DNA of 41,338 nucleotides, from positions 1 to 41,338 of the forward strand of contig CAIPVR010000228.1 of the NCBI GenBank assembly GCA_903868545.1. Reading direction: 5' to 3'. The position numbers and the translations under genes are program-made. The notes beneath the pieces were generated by a model that saw only the letters and a program-made list of their open reading frames with translations, had not been told where the DNA came from and did no database searches. Each line of letters opens with the position of its first letter. The first letter of the stretch is position 1. This DNA comes from an uncultured Actinomycetes bacterium (lineage in GTDB: Bacteria; Actinomycetota; Acidimicrobiia; Acidimicrobiales; Microtrichaceae). Positions 1 through 9,130 of this stretch are shown here, piece after piece.

Positions 1-280
1 CCACCCCCACGATCAGGAACACGATCCCGATCAGGAACAGGTCGGTCACCTTCAGCAGGTCCGCGATCACATCGAGGTCGGAGGGATCGCCGACGACGTC
101 GACCGCCACCCACACCGCCTTGTACGTGGCCCACAGCACGGTTCCGAGGCTCAACAGCACCATGCCCACCGCCGGCACCGCGGCCACGAAGCGGGCACGC
201 TCCATCGCCCGGCCGACGGGACCCGGCCGGGCGCCCCGCTCCCCCGTGGCCTCCACCGGTGCGGCGTCGTCGGCTCCCAT
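1..280 (-). CDS. UPF0114/YqhA-like membrane protein (partial, C-terminus outside window)
   Basis: Reverse-strand reading from CAT at 278-280: MGADDAAPVEATGERGARPGRVGRAMERARFVAAVPAVGMVLLSLGTVLWATYKAVWVAVDVVGDPSDLDVIADLLKVTDLFLIGIVFLIVGV; ER(A)RF start plus TM helices and D-LI-ID/FLIG pattern like UPF0114. Confidence 0.6.
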   Translation of the reverse strand, partial: MGADDAAPVEATGERGARPGPVGRAMERARFVAAVPAVGMVLLSLGTVLWATYKAVWVAVDVVGDPSDLDVIADLLKVTDLFLIGIVFLIVGV

Positions 281-352
281 GTGACGAGCCTACGACGGCC
301 GGCCGCCATCCCGTGTCGGTCCGATGACGCGCCTGTTACGGTCCCGGCCGGG

Positions 353-1468
353 ATGGACGTCATGGGAGGGTCACCGGGAAGGGCGCGCCGTCGCTGGTGG
401 CGGTCGTCCCGGCGCTGGCCGCCGATCGCCCCGGCCGTGGCGCTCACGGGATCCGAGCTGGTGCATCTCGGCGGCGGTGAGTCGATCCCCTGCCCCGGTG
501 CCGAGCACCTGCACCTCGACCCGACGGCGGTCCGCCTCGGGCTCGGCACGTCCTCCCTCGCTCTGCCCCCGGCACGGGTGCACGTCCTCCGCGATGCGCT
601 CGTCTCGCCCTCCAACCGCGTGGCGCTCGCCCGGGACGGGCGCGTCGTGGCGGAGTCGGTGACGCAGGACCTCCTGCGGACCCCACCGAGGGACCCGGCT
701 GAGTTCCGGGCACCGTCGCGCCGGATGCAGGGCACGATCGCGCTGTACCGGACGCCCGCCGACGGGCGGTTCCACACCCTCGTGCACCACCTGCCCCGGG
801 CCGCGCTGCTGGCCCATCCGGCGCTGCGCCGGCTCGGTCCGATCACCCTGGTCCACGACGGCCCGTTGGCTCCGGTGGAGTCGTGGGCGCTGCCCGGTCT
901 CGTCGGTCGTCAGGTCCGGATCGTGGAGGTGGAGCCCGGCACGCCGCTGTGGGCCGACACCGTGGTGGTCCCCGGGTACGTGACCCGGCCGGGAGCCGGG
1001 GCCATCCCGAGCTGGTACCGCCGCTGGGCCGACGGTGCCGCCGAACGGGCCGACGGCGGCGGGCCGCGCCGGATCTTCATCGACGCCGGTGAGGGGCCGA
1101 CGGCGGTCGCGAACCGTGAGGCGCTCGACGCCGTGCTCCAGCGCCACGACGTGGAGGCGGTGGACCCATGGCGCCTGGATCCGTCCCGCGCCGTGGGGCT
1201 GTTCCGCGACGCCGACCTGGTCGTGGGGGTGCACGGCACGGGCGTGTCGCACTGCCTGTTCAGCCGGCGGGCGCACGTGGTGGAACTGACCACGGCGCGG
1301 ACCCTGCGCCCCGAGCTGTACTACCTGTGCACCTCGAAGGGGCTCCCCTACGACTTCGTGCCCGCCGTCGAGGCCCCGGGCCGGAACCGCCACGCGGCAC
1401 CGGGCAGGGACGGGGTCACCGTCGACGTGACCTGGCTCGACTCACTGCTCGGCCGCATCGCGCGCTGA
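353..1468 (+). CDS. Glycosyltransferase family 61 (DUF563)-like protein
   Basis: ORF 281..1468; in-frame ATG at 353. C-terminal RRIFIDAGEG...NREAL...F..ADLVVGVHGTGVSHCLFS...VVELT resembles the GT61/DUF563 core. Confidence 0.65.
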   Translation: MDVMGGSPGRARRRWWRSSRRWPPIAPAVALTGSELVHLGGGESIPCPGAEHLHLDPTAVRLGLGTSSLALPPARVHVLRDALVSPSNRVALARDGRVVAESVTQDLLRTPPRDPAEFRAPSRRMQGTIALYRTPADGRFHTLVHHLPRAALLAHPALRRLGPITLVHDGPLAPVESWALPGLVGRQVRIVEVEPGTPLWADTVVVPGYVTRPGAGAIPSWYRRWADGAAERADGGGPRRIFIDAGEGPTAVANREALDAVLQRHDVEAVDPWRLDPSRAVGLFRDADLVVGVHGTGVSHCLFSRRAHVVELTTARTLRPELYYLCTSKGLPYDFVPAVEAPGRNRHAAPGRDGVTVDVTWLDSLLGRIAR

Positions 1469-1479
1469 GGCGCCGCGCA

Positions 1480-2583
1480 TCAGGCCCGTGCGGCGATGCT
1501 CGCACCGAGGTCGAGGAGCTGGCGGGTGGTGCCACCGAGCTGGAGCTCGAGCTCCTTTGCCTGGAGGAAGCACCGGTGCAGCGGGTAGTCGCGGTCGACG
1601 CCCACTCCGCCGTGGAGGTGCTGGGCGGCGTGCACCACCCGCTGGCCCCCCCACGCGGCCCAGAACTTCGCCACCGCCACCTCCTCGGTGGCGTCCTCCC
1701 CCGCCCCCAGGCGCCACAGCGCCTGGTGGGTGGTGAGTCGGATCGCCTCCGTGTCGATGTACGCGTCGGCGGCCCGGTGGGCGACCGCCTGGAAGCTGGC
1801 GATGGGGACGTCGAACTGCTTGCGTTCCTTGGTGTAGTCCGCGGTCAGCTCGAGGGCCCGGGCGCACACGCCCACGGCCACTGCGCACTGGGTGCCGACG
1901 GCTCGCTCGTAGGCCCACCGGAGCACCTCGTGGCCCTCACCCACGAGCCGGGCGGGCGCCTCGGCGAGCAGCAGCGCGGCCTGCGGGTCGCCCAGGGTGG
2001 TGAGGAGCGGTTCCACGCCGACCCCCTCCCCCGGCACCGACACCAGGAACAGGCCGACGGAGCCGCCCTCGACGGCGGCCGGTACCAGCACGTGGTCGGC
2101 GACGAGCCCGGCCGGAACGCAGATCTTGGTGCCGGTCAGGGACCAGCCGTCGCCGGAACGCTCCGCCACCGTGGTGGGAGCGAGCGGCTCGCTGCCGTCC
2201 TCGTGCCACGCGGCGGTGAGCACGGACTCCCCCGCGGCCACCGCCGGCAGCACCTCGGCGGCGAGGTCGGCGGGGGCGAACTCCGAGATCGGCAGCACCC
2301 CGAGGCCGATCGTCTCCCACAGCGGGACCGCGGCGGCGGTCCGTCCCGCCGCCTCGAGCACCCCGCCGAGGGCCACCAGGTCGAGCCCGGCACCACCGTG
2401 GGCCTCGGGCACGAAGGCGCCGAGCACCCCGGTCTCGGCGAGCTTCGCCCACAGCTCGCGGTCGAAGCGCGGTGCGTCGCCGCGTTCCACGTCGCGCAGA
2501 CGTTCGTGGGTGCTCAGGTCGCCGAGCACCTGGCCGGCGAGTTCCGCGATGGCCTGCTGTTCCTCGTCGAATCGGAAGTCCAT
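1480..2583 (-). CDS. Acyl-CoA dehydrogenase, smaller/FadE27-28-like subunit
   Basis: 367 aa, MDFRFDEEQQAIAELAGQVLGD..., ACAD C-terminal AVAVGVCARALELTADYTKERKQFDVPIASFQAVAHRAADAYIDTEA. Confidence 0.85.
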   Translation of the reverse strand: MDFRFDEEQQAIAELAGQVLGDLSTHERLRDVERGDAPRFDRELWAKLAETGVLGAFVPEAHGGAGLDLVALGGVLEAAGRTAAAVPLWETIGLGVLPISEFAPADLAAEVLPAVAAGESVLTAAWHEDGSEPLAPTTVAERSGDGWSLTGTKICVPAGLVADHVLVPAAVEGGSVGLFLVSVPGEGVGVEPLLTTLGDPQAALLLAEAPARLVGEGHEVLRWAYERAVGTQCAVAVGVCARALELTADYTKERKQFDVPIASFQAVAHRAADAYIDTEAIRLTTHQALWRLGAGEDATEEVAVAKFWAAWGGQRVVHAAQHLHGGVGVDRDYPLHRCFLQAKELELQLGGTTRQLLDLGASIAARA

Positions 2584-2598
2584 GTGGCGCTCCGTCCC

Positions 2599-3777
2599 CT
2601 AGTTGCGCAGCGCCCGCGGCAGGCCGAGGCCGAACATGCCGATGAGGTCGCGCTGGATCTCGTTGGTGCCGCCGCCGAAGGTGAGGATCAGCAGGCTGCG
2701 GTAGTTCATCTCGAGCCGGCCCTTGAGGACCGACCCCACGGAGGTGCGCTCGAGGTACGCCCGGGGGCCGAGCACCTCCATCAGGAGGCGGAAGGCCTCC
2801 AGGTAGAACTCGGTGCCGAACGCCTTGATGGTCGAGGCGTCCGCCACGTCGAGGTGGCCCTCGGTGGCGGTCCAGGCCACCTTCCAGTTGATGAGCTTCA
2901 GGAACTCGAGCCCCGCACGCACCCGGGCGAGGTTCACCTGCACCCACTCCTGGTCGATCACCCGCCGCCCGTCGGCGAGGGTGGTGCCCGCGGCCCAGTC
3001 GCGCACCTCGCTGTAGCTCTGCTCGAGGAGGCCGGGCGAGCACAGGGTCACCCGCTCGTGGTTGAGCTGGTTCACGATGAGCGTCCAGCCGTTGTTCTCG
3101 CCGCCGACCAGCCACGACGCCGGCGCGCGCACGTCGTCGAAGAACGTGGCGTTGATGTCGTGGGTGCTCAGGAGGTGCAGCGGGTCGACCGTGATCCCCG
3201 GCGACTTCATGTCGACGATGATCATGGAGATGCCCTTGTGCTTCGGGGCGTCCGGGTCGGTGCGCACGGCGAGCCAGCAGTAGTCGGCGTCGGAGGCGAG
3301 CGACGTCCACATCTTCCGGCCGTTGATCACGAACTCGTCGCCGTCGCGCACGGCGCGGGTCGTCAGCGCGGCGAGGTCGGTGCCCGCCTCCGGCTCGGAG
3401 TACCCGATGCAGAAGTGGAGGTCGCCGGCGAGGATCTTCGGCAGGAAGAAGTCCTTCTGCTCCTGGGTGCCGAACTCCATGATCGTGGGGCCCACGGTGT
3501 TGATGGTGAGCATCGGCACCGGGGCGCCGAGCCGCATCGACTCGTCGAAGAAGATGAACTGCTCGAGCTGGCTGCGGCCCTGCCCGCCGTACTCGGTGGG
3601 CCAGCCGATGCCGAGCCACCCGTCGGCGGCCATCTGCTTCACGACCTGCCGGGTGACGGGGCCCACGCCGTGCTCCTTGTGGAGCTCGTCGCGCAGCTCG
3701 TCGGTGAGCAGGCCGTCGTAGTACGCCCGGAGTTCGTCGCGCAGCGCCTGCTGCTCCTCCGTGTACGCGATGTGCAT
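2599..3777 (-). CDS. Acyl-CoA dehydrogenase, larger/FadE26-29-like subunit
   Basis: 392 aa, MHIAYTEEQQALRDELRAYYDGL...WPTEYGGQGRS...CIGYSEPEAGTDLAALTTRA...FGGGTNEIQRDLIGMFGLGLPR. Confidence 0.88.
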   Translation of the reverse strand: MHIAYTEEQQALRDELRAYYDGLLTDELRDELHKEHGVGPVTRQVVKQMAADGWLGIGWPTEYGGQGRSQLEQFIFFDESMRLGAPVPMLTINTVGPTIMEFGTQEQKDFFLPKILAGDLHFCIGYSEPEAGTDLAALTTRAVRDGDEFVINGRKMWTSLASDADYCWLAVRTDPDAPKHKGISMIIVDMKSPGITVDPLHLLSTHDINATFFDDVRAPASWLVGGENNGWTLIVNQLNHERVTLCSPGLLEQSYSEVRDWAAGTTLADGRRVIDQEWVQVNLARVRAGLEFLKLINWKVAWTATEGHLDVADASTIKAFGTEFYLEAFRLLMEVLGPRAYLERTSVGSVLKGRLEMNYRSLLILTFGGGTNEIQRDLIGMFGLGLPRALRN

Positions 3778-3823
3778 GCGTCCCCCTGTGGTCCGTCCCG
3801 GCCCCCGGCCGGTGCGGCCGAAC

Positions 3824-3837
3824 TGTAACGCGTTCTA
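3824..3837. promoter_or_regulatory. Candidate TetR-family operator, KstR-type (TGTAACGCGTTCTA)
   Basis: Exact match to TNNAACNNGTTNNA, with perfect AACGCGTT core, in the divergent gap between the acyl-CoA dehydrogenase pair and the mtr-like gene; a minus-strand TACAGT (-10-like) overlaps it. Confidence 0.5.
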
Positions 3838-3887
3838 CCGTCGGGGCCCCGGGCACGCCCCCGGACGGCCGGGCCTAGGGTGACGCC

Positions 3888-5294
3888 GTGGGTGACGCGA
3901 CCACCGACCTCGACCTGCTGATCATCGGCAGCGGCTCGGGCAACTCGATCCTCACCGACGAGCACGCGGGCTGGCGCGTGGGGATCGTGGAGCGGGGGAC
4001 CTTCGGCGGGACGTGCCTCAACGTGGGGTGCATCCCGTCGAAGATGCTCGTGCTGCCCGCCGGCCGGGTGACGGAGGCACGCGAGGCCGCACGCCTGGGG
4101 GTGGACCTCCGGCTCGACGGCGTGGACTGGCCGGCGATCCGTGACCGGGTGTTCGGGCGGATCGACCCGATCTCCGCAGGAGGGCTCGACTGGCGTCGGC
4201 AGCAGTCCGGCGTGACCGTGTTCGAGGGGGATGCCCGCTGCACCGGACCGCACACCGTGGCGGTCCGTGCCGCCGACGGGTCCGTCACCGAGCTCGTGTC
4301 GGAACGCATCGTCCTGGCCGCGGGCGCCCGGGCGTCGGTTCCGCCGGTCCCGGGCCTCTCCGAGGTGCCGTTCCACACCTCGGACACCCTCATGCGGGTG
4401 GACCGCCTCCCGGAGCACCTCCTGGTCCTCGGCGGCGGCTTCATCGCTGCCGAGATGGGGCATGTGTTCGCCGCGCTCGGCTCGCGGGTGAGTCTCGTGC
4501 ACCGCGGTGACCGCCTGCTGCGTCACGAGGACGTGGACGTCTCGGTGCGCTTCACCGAGAGCTTCTCCAACCGTGCGTTCCTCCACCTGAACGCAGAGGT
4601 CCGCTCCGTCGCGCACGTCGATGGCGAGTTCGTGGTCGAGGTGGAGCGCGACGACCCGGGCCGGGAGCCGGCGCTCGAGGTGCTCACCGGCGACGCTCTG
4701 CTGGTGGCCACCGGCCGGGTCCCGAACGGTGGCCAGCTGAACGTGACCGCCCTCGGGGCCCGCCTGGACGCCGGCGGGTACGTCGTCACCGACGACACGC
4801 TGCGGACCGATGCTCCCGGCGTCTGGGCCCTCGGCGACATCCGTAACCGACTGCAGCTCAAGCACCTGGCCAACCAGGAGGCCCGGGTGGTGTCGCACAA
4901 CCTCCTCCACCCCGACCGCCCCGCCCGCATCGACCAGCGCGTGGTCCCCCACGCCGTCTTCTCGCACCCAGAGGTGGGATCGGTCGGCGAGCGGGAGGTG
5001 GACCTCCGTGCCCGTCGCCACCCGTACCGGGTGGGCCGCTGCGACTACGCCGGGGTGGCCTACGGGTGGGCGCTCGAGGACACGACGGGGTTCGCCAAGG
5101 TGCTGGTCTGCGCCGAGACGGGGCTGCTGCTCGGCGGCCACGTGGTCGGGCCGCAGGCGGCCACCCTGGTGCAGCAACTGGTGCAGGCGATGCAGTTCGG
5201 CATCCCGGCCGAGCGCCTGGCCCGCGAGCAGATCTGGTGCCATCCCGCCCTGGGTGAGGTGCTCGAGAACGCCCTCCTCGACGCCGCCGGCTGA
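3888..5294 (+). CDS. mtr: Mycothione reductase / class I pyridine nucleotide-disulfide oxidoreductase
   Basis: 468 aa; LLIIGSGSGNSI, GGTCLNVGCIPSKM redox motif, LAAGARASVPPVPGL, NAD-binding LVLGGGFIAAEMGHVF, C-terminal dimerisation domain. Confidence 0.8.
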   Translation: MGDATTDLDLLIIGSGSGNSILTDEHAGWRVGIVERGTFGGTCLNVGCIPSKMLVLPAGRVTEAREAARLGVDLRLDGVDWPAIRDRVFGRIDPISAGGLDWRRQQSGVTVFEGDARCTGPHTVAVRAADGSVTELVSERIVLAAGARASVPPVPGLSEVPFHTSDTLMRVDRLPEHLLVLGGGFIAAEMGHVFAALGSRVSLVHRGDRLLRHEDVDVSVRFTESFSNRAFLHLNAEVRSVAHVDGEFVVEVERDDPGREPALEVLTGDALLVATGRVPNGGQLNVTALGARLDAGGYVVTDDTLRTDAPGVWALGDIRNRLQLKHLANQEARVVSHNLLHPDRPARIDQRVVPHAVFSHPEVGSVGEREVDLRARRHPYRVGRCDYAGVAYGWALEDTTGFAKVLVCAETGLLLGGHVVGPQAATLVQQLVQAMQFGIPAERLAREQIWCHPALGEVLENALLDAAG

Positions 5295-5305
5295 CCGGCA
5301 GGCTC

Positions 5306-5337
5306 CCCGCCCCCGCCGCCGCAGCGGTCGGGGCGGG
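5306..5337. terminator. Convergent GC-rich hairpin (12/14 pairs, 4-nt loop)
   Basis: cccgcccccgccgc / gcggtcggggcggg between convergent stops at 5294 and 5342. Confidence 0.45.
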
Positions 5338-5341
5338 TCCG

Positions 5342-6247
5342 TCAGTGACCGGCCCGTGCCAGCCAGGCGTCGGCCAGCCTCCCGAAGCCGTCGCGCCAGG
5401 CCACCCGGTTGGGGCCGGTCACCGCCTCCATGGCGGTGGTGTCCACGGTGACCCCGCCGATGGTCGAGGTGGTCGCCTCGAACCGGGCGTCGTAGCCGCA
5501 GCGGTCGGCCAGGTAGCGGCACCACTCCTCGAGCCCCACCTGCTCGTGGCCGGCCCAGTTGAGGACGGTGGCCGGGACGGTGGCGGCGTCGAGCAACGCC
5601 GGGACCGTGGCCGCGATGTCGTCGAGATCGATCGGGTTGAAGAGGTTGGGTTCCCCGGGGAAGAGCGGAATGGGCATCCCGGCCTCCATCATCGCCAGAT
5701 GGAACGCGGGCCAGCCTCGCGGCGTGCCGTCGGGGCCCACCCCGTAGGGCACGTTGAGCCGGGCGATCGTGGTGGGCACCTCGAGGAGGCGGCACATCGT
5801 CCGGACCACCTCCTCCGCCGCGATCTTCGAGATCGAGTACGTGGGCATGATCGCCCGGTGGTTGTCGCCGAGGGGGGAGCGCTCGTCGAGCACCTCGGCA
5901 CCAGCGGGTGCGTACACGCCGGTGGAGGAGCAGTGGAGCAGTCGTCCCGGGCGGACGTGGGCGGTGAGCAGGCCGATCCCCTCCGCGTTCGAGCGCAGGT
6001 CGAGGTCCCAGCGCTGCGACTTCACCACTGCGAAGTTCACCAGGGCGTCCGCCCCCGGGGGCACGTCGGCGAAGTCGGCCGAGGCGAGATCGGCCACGAC
6101 GCAGCGGACCCCCGCCGACTCGAGCCGGTCGCGGGCCGCGGCGTCGGTGAAGCGGGCCAACCCGACCACCTCGTGATCGGCGGCGAGCGCCACGGCGACG
6201 GACTCGGCGACCTGCCCGGTGACGCCGGTGAGGAGGTAGGTGCCCAT
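5342..6247 (-). CDS. NAD-dependent epimerase/dehydratase family protein
   Basis: 301 aa; MGTYLLTGVTGQVAESVA (GxxGxxG), CSSTGVYAP, YSISKIAAEEVVR (YxxxK). Confidence 0.85.
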   Translation of the reverse strand: MGTYLLTGVTGQVAESVAVALAADHEVVGLARFTDAAARDRLESAGVRCVVADLASADFADVPPGADALVNFAVVKSQRWDLDLRSNAEGIGLLTAHVRPGRLLHCSSTGVYAPAGAEVLDERSPLGDNHRAIMPTYSISKIAAEEVVRTMCRLLEVPTTIARLNVPYGVGPDGTPRGWPAFHLAMMEAGMPIPLFPGEPNLFNPIDLDDIAATVPALLDAATVPATVLNWAGHEQVGLEEWCRYLADRCGYDARFEATTSTIGGVTVDTTAMEAVTGPNRVAWRDGFGRLADAWLARAGH

Positions 6248-6335
6248 GGGACGCGCAGGCTAGGGCGGCGGCGTGTGGCGCGGCACGGATCTCACTTTCC
6301 GGTCGCCGAGCCCCCTCCGTTAGGTTGGGCGCCCT

Positions 6336-7697
6336 ATGTCCCGTCGTCTCGAGATCGAGCTCACCAGTGAACGCCCCGACGGCACCTGGACCTGGCGTGC
6401 CGCGGGCGCCCGCCAGCCCAAGGGTGAGCTCGACGGCGGGGTCCTTCCCGAGGGCACCAAGGTCGGCGACGTCCTGCGCGCCGATGCCGAGTTCCTGGTG
6501 GACGGCATCGAGATCACTGCGGTGCTCCCGCCGAAGGCGGCCCGCAAGGAGGCCGAGACCCTCCAGATCCTCGGTTCCGGCAAGGAGGAGCCGCTCGTCA
6601 CCACGCAACTCGCTCCCAAGGGTCGCGGTGGCGGCCGCCGTGACCGCGGCGACCGTGGAGAGCGGGGCGACCGACGTGACCGTGGTGAGCGTCGCGACCG
6701 CGGCCGCGACGGGGACCGCCGCGGCCCGCGTCCGGACCGCCCCCGGGGCCCGCGGCCCGACCCGGTGCCGGAGCGGCCCAAGCCGAAGCGGCTCCGGCCG
6801 GGACGGGCCCACCGCAACGCCGTGCTCGACGAACTCGCCGTGGAGCAGCGTCCGATCGCCGAACAGGTCCTCCGCGGGGGCGTCCCCGCCGTCCGCGAGG
6901 CCATCGCCAAGCAGAACGAGGAGGCCAGGGCACAGAGCCGGCCCGAGGTGCCGGCCGACCAGCTCGTGGCCATGGCCGAGCAGCTGCTCCCCCGCCTCCG
7001 GGTGGCCGAGTGGCGCGACCGGGCCGAGGCGGCGCTGGCCGGCATCGACGATCTCGACCTGCGTGACCTGAGGTCCGTGGTCGTCGCCGGCGACGGGCTC
7101 GCCCGCGACGAGTCGACGAGAAACCTCCTGGAGCAGCTCCAGGCCGGACTGGCACGTCGGGTGGAGGAGGAGCACACCAACTGGGTGGCCGACATCACCG
7201 CGAACCTCGACGCCGGTCGCTTCGTCCGGGCCCTCCGCCTGAGCTCGCGGCCGCCCAAGGCCGGCACCCCGGTACCGCCCGAGCTGGCCGAGCGTCTCGT
7301 CACCAGCGTCTCGGAGGGGCTCACGTCGGGCACCAACCAGGAGTTGTGGGCGGCGGCGCTCGACGCGTTGGCGTTCTCGCCGGTGAGGTCACAGGTGCTG
7401 CCCGCATCACGTCCGGAACAGCCCACCGACGATCTGCTGGAGGCCGTGCGGCGGGTCGCGGACCGGGTCCCGAAGGTCGCCGCCCTCTTCGGCGTGGACC
7501 CGACCGAGGCCGCCGCAGCGAAGAAGCGCCGTCCGCCGCGCAAGCCGAAGTCCGGCGCGGCGCCGGCTGCGGGCCGGGCCCCGCTCCCCCCTCCTCCGCC
7601 CAAGCTGGAGGACGCTGCTCCTGTGGAGGACGCTGCTCCTGTGGAGGACGCTGCTCCTGTGGAGGACGCTGCTCCTGTGGAGGACGCTCAGCCGTAG
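6336..7697 (+). CDS. Uncharacterised protein with RGD/RDR-rich basic linker and C-terminal VEDAAP repeats (possible RNA-binding)
   Basis: 453 aa ORF; GRGGGRRDRGDRGERGDRRDRGERRDRGRDGDRRGPRPDRPRGPRP segment, helical C-half, then 4 perfect 18-bp repeats. Confidence 0.7.
   Translation: MSRRLEIELTSERPDGTWTWRAAGARQPKGELDGGVLPEGTKVGDVLRADAEFLVDGIEITAVLPPKAARKEAETLQILGSGKEEPLVTTQLAPKGRGGGRRDRGDRGERGDRRDRGERRDRGRDGDRRGPRPDRPRGPRPDPVPERPKPKRLRPGRAHRNAVLDELAVEQRPIAEQVLRGGVPAVREAIAKQNEEARAQSRPEVPADQLVAMAEQLLPRLRVAEWRDRAEAALAGIDDLDLRDLRSVVVAGDGLARDESTRNLLEQLQAGLARRVEEEHTNWVADITANLDAGRFVRALRLSSRPPKAGTPVPPELAERLVTSVSEGLTSGTNQELWAAALDALAFSPVRSQVLPASRPEQPTDDLLEAVRRVADRVPKVAALFGVDPTEAAAAKKRRPPRKPKSGAAPAAGRAPLPPPPPKLEDAAPVEDAAPVEDAAPVEDAAPVEDAQP
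7607..7688 (+). repeat. 18-bp tandem repeat (ggaggacgctgctcctgt), 4 perfect copies plus a partial fifth
   Basis: 7607-7624, 7625-7642, 7643-7660, 7661-7678 identical; 7679-7688 partial; in frame, encodes (VEDAAP)n. Confidence 0.95.
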
Positions 7698-8242
7698 AGG
7701 TCGAGCAACTGGTCCGGCCGGTCGAGGACGAGACCGCCCGGCCGGGCCGAGGCGACGCGGGGGTTCCAGCCGGCCCAGGCGAACCGGCACCCGACCCCCT
7801 CCGCACAGCGGACGTCACCGTCGCTGTCGCCCACCATCACCACCCCGTCCGCTCCGAGGCCCATGAGCGACAGCACGGGCCCGAGCGACTTGTGGGCCCA
7901 GTCGAAGTGGTCCGCGAACACGGCGAGTTCCGGCTCCCAGCCGAGCCGCTCGAGCTCGGCCCGGCCCGAGCGGGGATGCTTGTTGGAGCACAGCGCCCAA
8001 CGTCCCAGGAGCGGCACCACGTCGTCCACCCCCGCGAACGGTGACGCCGCCGTCTCGTCGTAGGCGTCCGCGTACTCCTCCACCGTGCAACCCACGTGCG
8101 CGCACGCCTCGGCGATCGCGTGGCCGAAGCCGACCGCGGCCGGGTCGGCCCCGACGGCCCGGAACGCGGCGTCCAGCGCCTCGTCGGAGTCCACGAGGGT
8201 GCCGTCGAAGTCGAAGATGAGTGCCTCCACCGCCCGCGGCAT
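7688..8242 (-). CDS. HAD-superfamily hydrolase (phosphoglycolate phosphatase-like)
   Basis: 184 aa; FDFDGTLVDSDEALD motif I, ALCSNKHPRSG, VGDSDGDVRCAEGVGCRFAWAGWN motif IV. Confidence 0.85.
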   Translation of the reverse strand: MPRAVEALIFDFDGTLVDSDEALDAAFRAVGADPAAVGFGHAIAEACAHVGCTVEEYADAYDETAASPFAGVDDVVPLLGRWALCSNKHPRSGRAELERLGWEPELAVFADHFDWAHKSLGPVLSLMGLGADGVVMVGDSDGDVRCAEGVGCRFAWAGWNPRVASARPGGLVLDRPDQLLDLYG

Positions 8243-8308
8243 CGGCGCACCGTAGCCGCCCGTGCCGACGGGACCGACCGGTCGGGTGCGGCGCTAGAGT
8301 CCTGCGCC

Positions 8309-9085
8309 ATGAGCGTGGACTACGAGAAGCAGGGCAACGTCGGCATCATCACGATCAACCGTCCCGACGCCCGCAACGCCGTGAACACCGCGGTGGCACA
8401 GGGCATCGAGGCGGCCGTCGACGAGATGGAGTCCGACGACGAGGTGTGGGTGGGCGTCCTCACCGGCGCCCGCACCGAGAAGGGCTACATCTTCTGCGCC
8501 GGGGCCGACCTCAAGCAGATGAGCACCGACCCGGGCGGCATGACGACGGCCAAGGGCGGCTTCGGTGGCCTCACCCAGAGGGAGCGCGCCAAGCCGCTGA
8601 TCGCCGCGGTCGACGGTCCGGCGCTCGCGGGCGGGACCGAACTCGTGCTGGCGTGCGACCTCGTGGTGGCCTCCCGCACCGCCGTGTTCGGGATCCCCGA
8701 GGTGAAGCGCAACCTGGTGGCGGCCGCCGGAGGTCTGTTCCGCCTCCCGAGGAAGCTGCCGCGCAATGTCGCCATGGAGCTGGCGCTGACCGGCCGGCTC
8801 GACTTCCCGGCCGAGCGGGCCTACCACTTCGGGTGGGTCAACCGTCTGTGCGAGGAGGGCGAGGCGCTGTCCACCGCCCTCGAACTGGCCGGCGAGATCA
8901 CCGCTGCCGCACCGCTGGCGGTCCGTGAGAGCAGGGCGATCATCCTCGCGGCCACGGACGAGCCCGACGAGGTGGGCTGGAAGCTCTCGGGCGACGGCAT
9001 CGCGAAGATGTTCGGCACCGAGGACTTCGGCGAGGGTCTCACGGCGTTCATCGAGAAGCGCGACCCGGTCTGGAAGGGTCGCTGA
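8309..9085 (+). CDS. Enoyl-CoA hydratase/isomerase (crotonase) family protein
   Basis: ATG at 8309: MSVDYEKQGNVGIITINRPDARNAVNT...FCAGADLKQM...AAVDGPALAGGTELVLACDLVVAS. Confidence 0.9.
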   Translation: MSVDYEKQGNVGIITINRPDARNAVNTAVAQGIEAAVDEMESDDEVWVGVLTGARTEKGYIFCAGADLKQMSTDPGGMTTAKGGFGGLTQRERAKPLIAAVDGPALAGGTELVLACDLVVASRTAVFGIPEVKRNLVAAAGGLFRLPRKLPRNVAMELALTGRLDFPAERAYHFGWVNRLCEEGEALSTALELAGEITAAAPLAVRESRAIILAATDEPDEVGWKLSGDGIAKMFGTEDFGEGLTAFIEKRDPVWKGR

Positions 9086-9091
9086 GTCGGT

Positions 9092-9126
9092 CCTGCGCCC
9101 GCCCCTCCACGGGGTGCGGGCGCAGG
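9092..9126. terminator. Convergent hairpin terminator candidate
   Basis: Perfect 11-bp stem cctgcgcccgc / gcgggcgcagg extended by ccc/ggg with one bulge, between stops at 9085 and 9131. Confidence 0.6.
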
Positions 9127-9130
9127 GACC

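Noticed and set aside
1168-3828. 886-aa plus-strand ORF
   Set aside because: Antisense to two well-supported acyl-CoA dehydrogenases; composition typical of high-GC shadow frames.
3639-7175. 1178-aa minus-strand ORF
   Set aside because: Covers the mtr-like, epimerase and 6336-7697 genes in wrong frames/strand; no coherent domain sequence.
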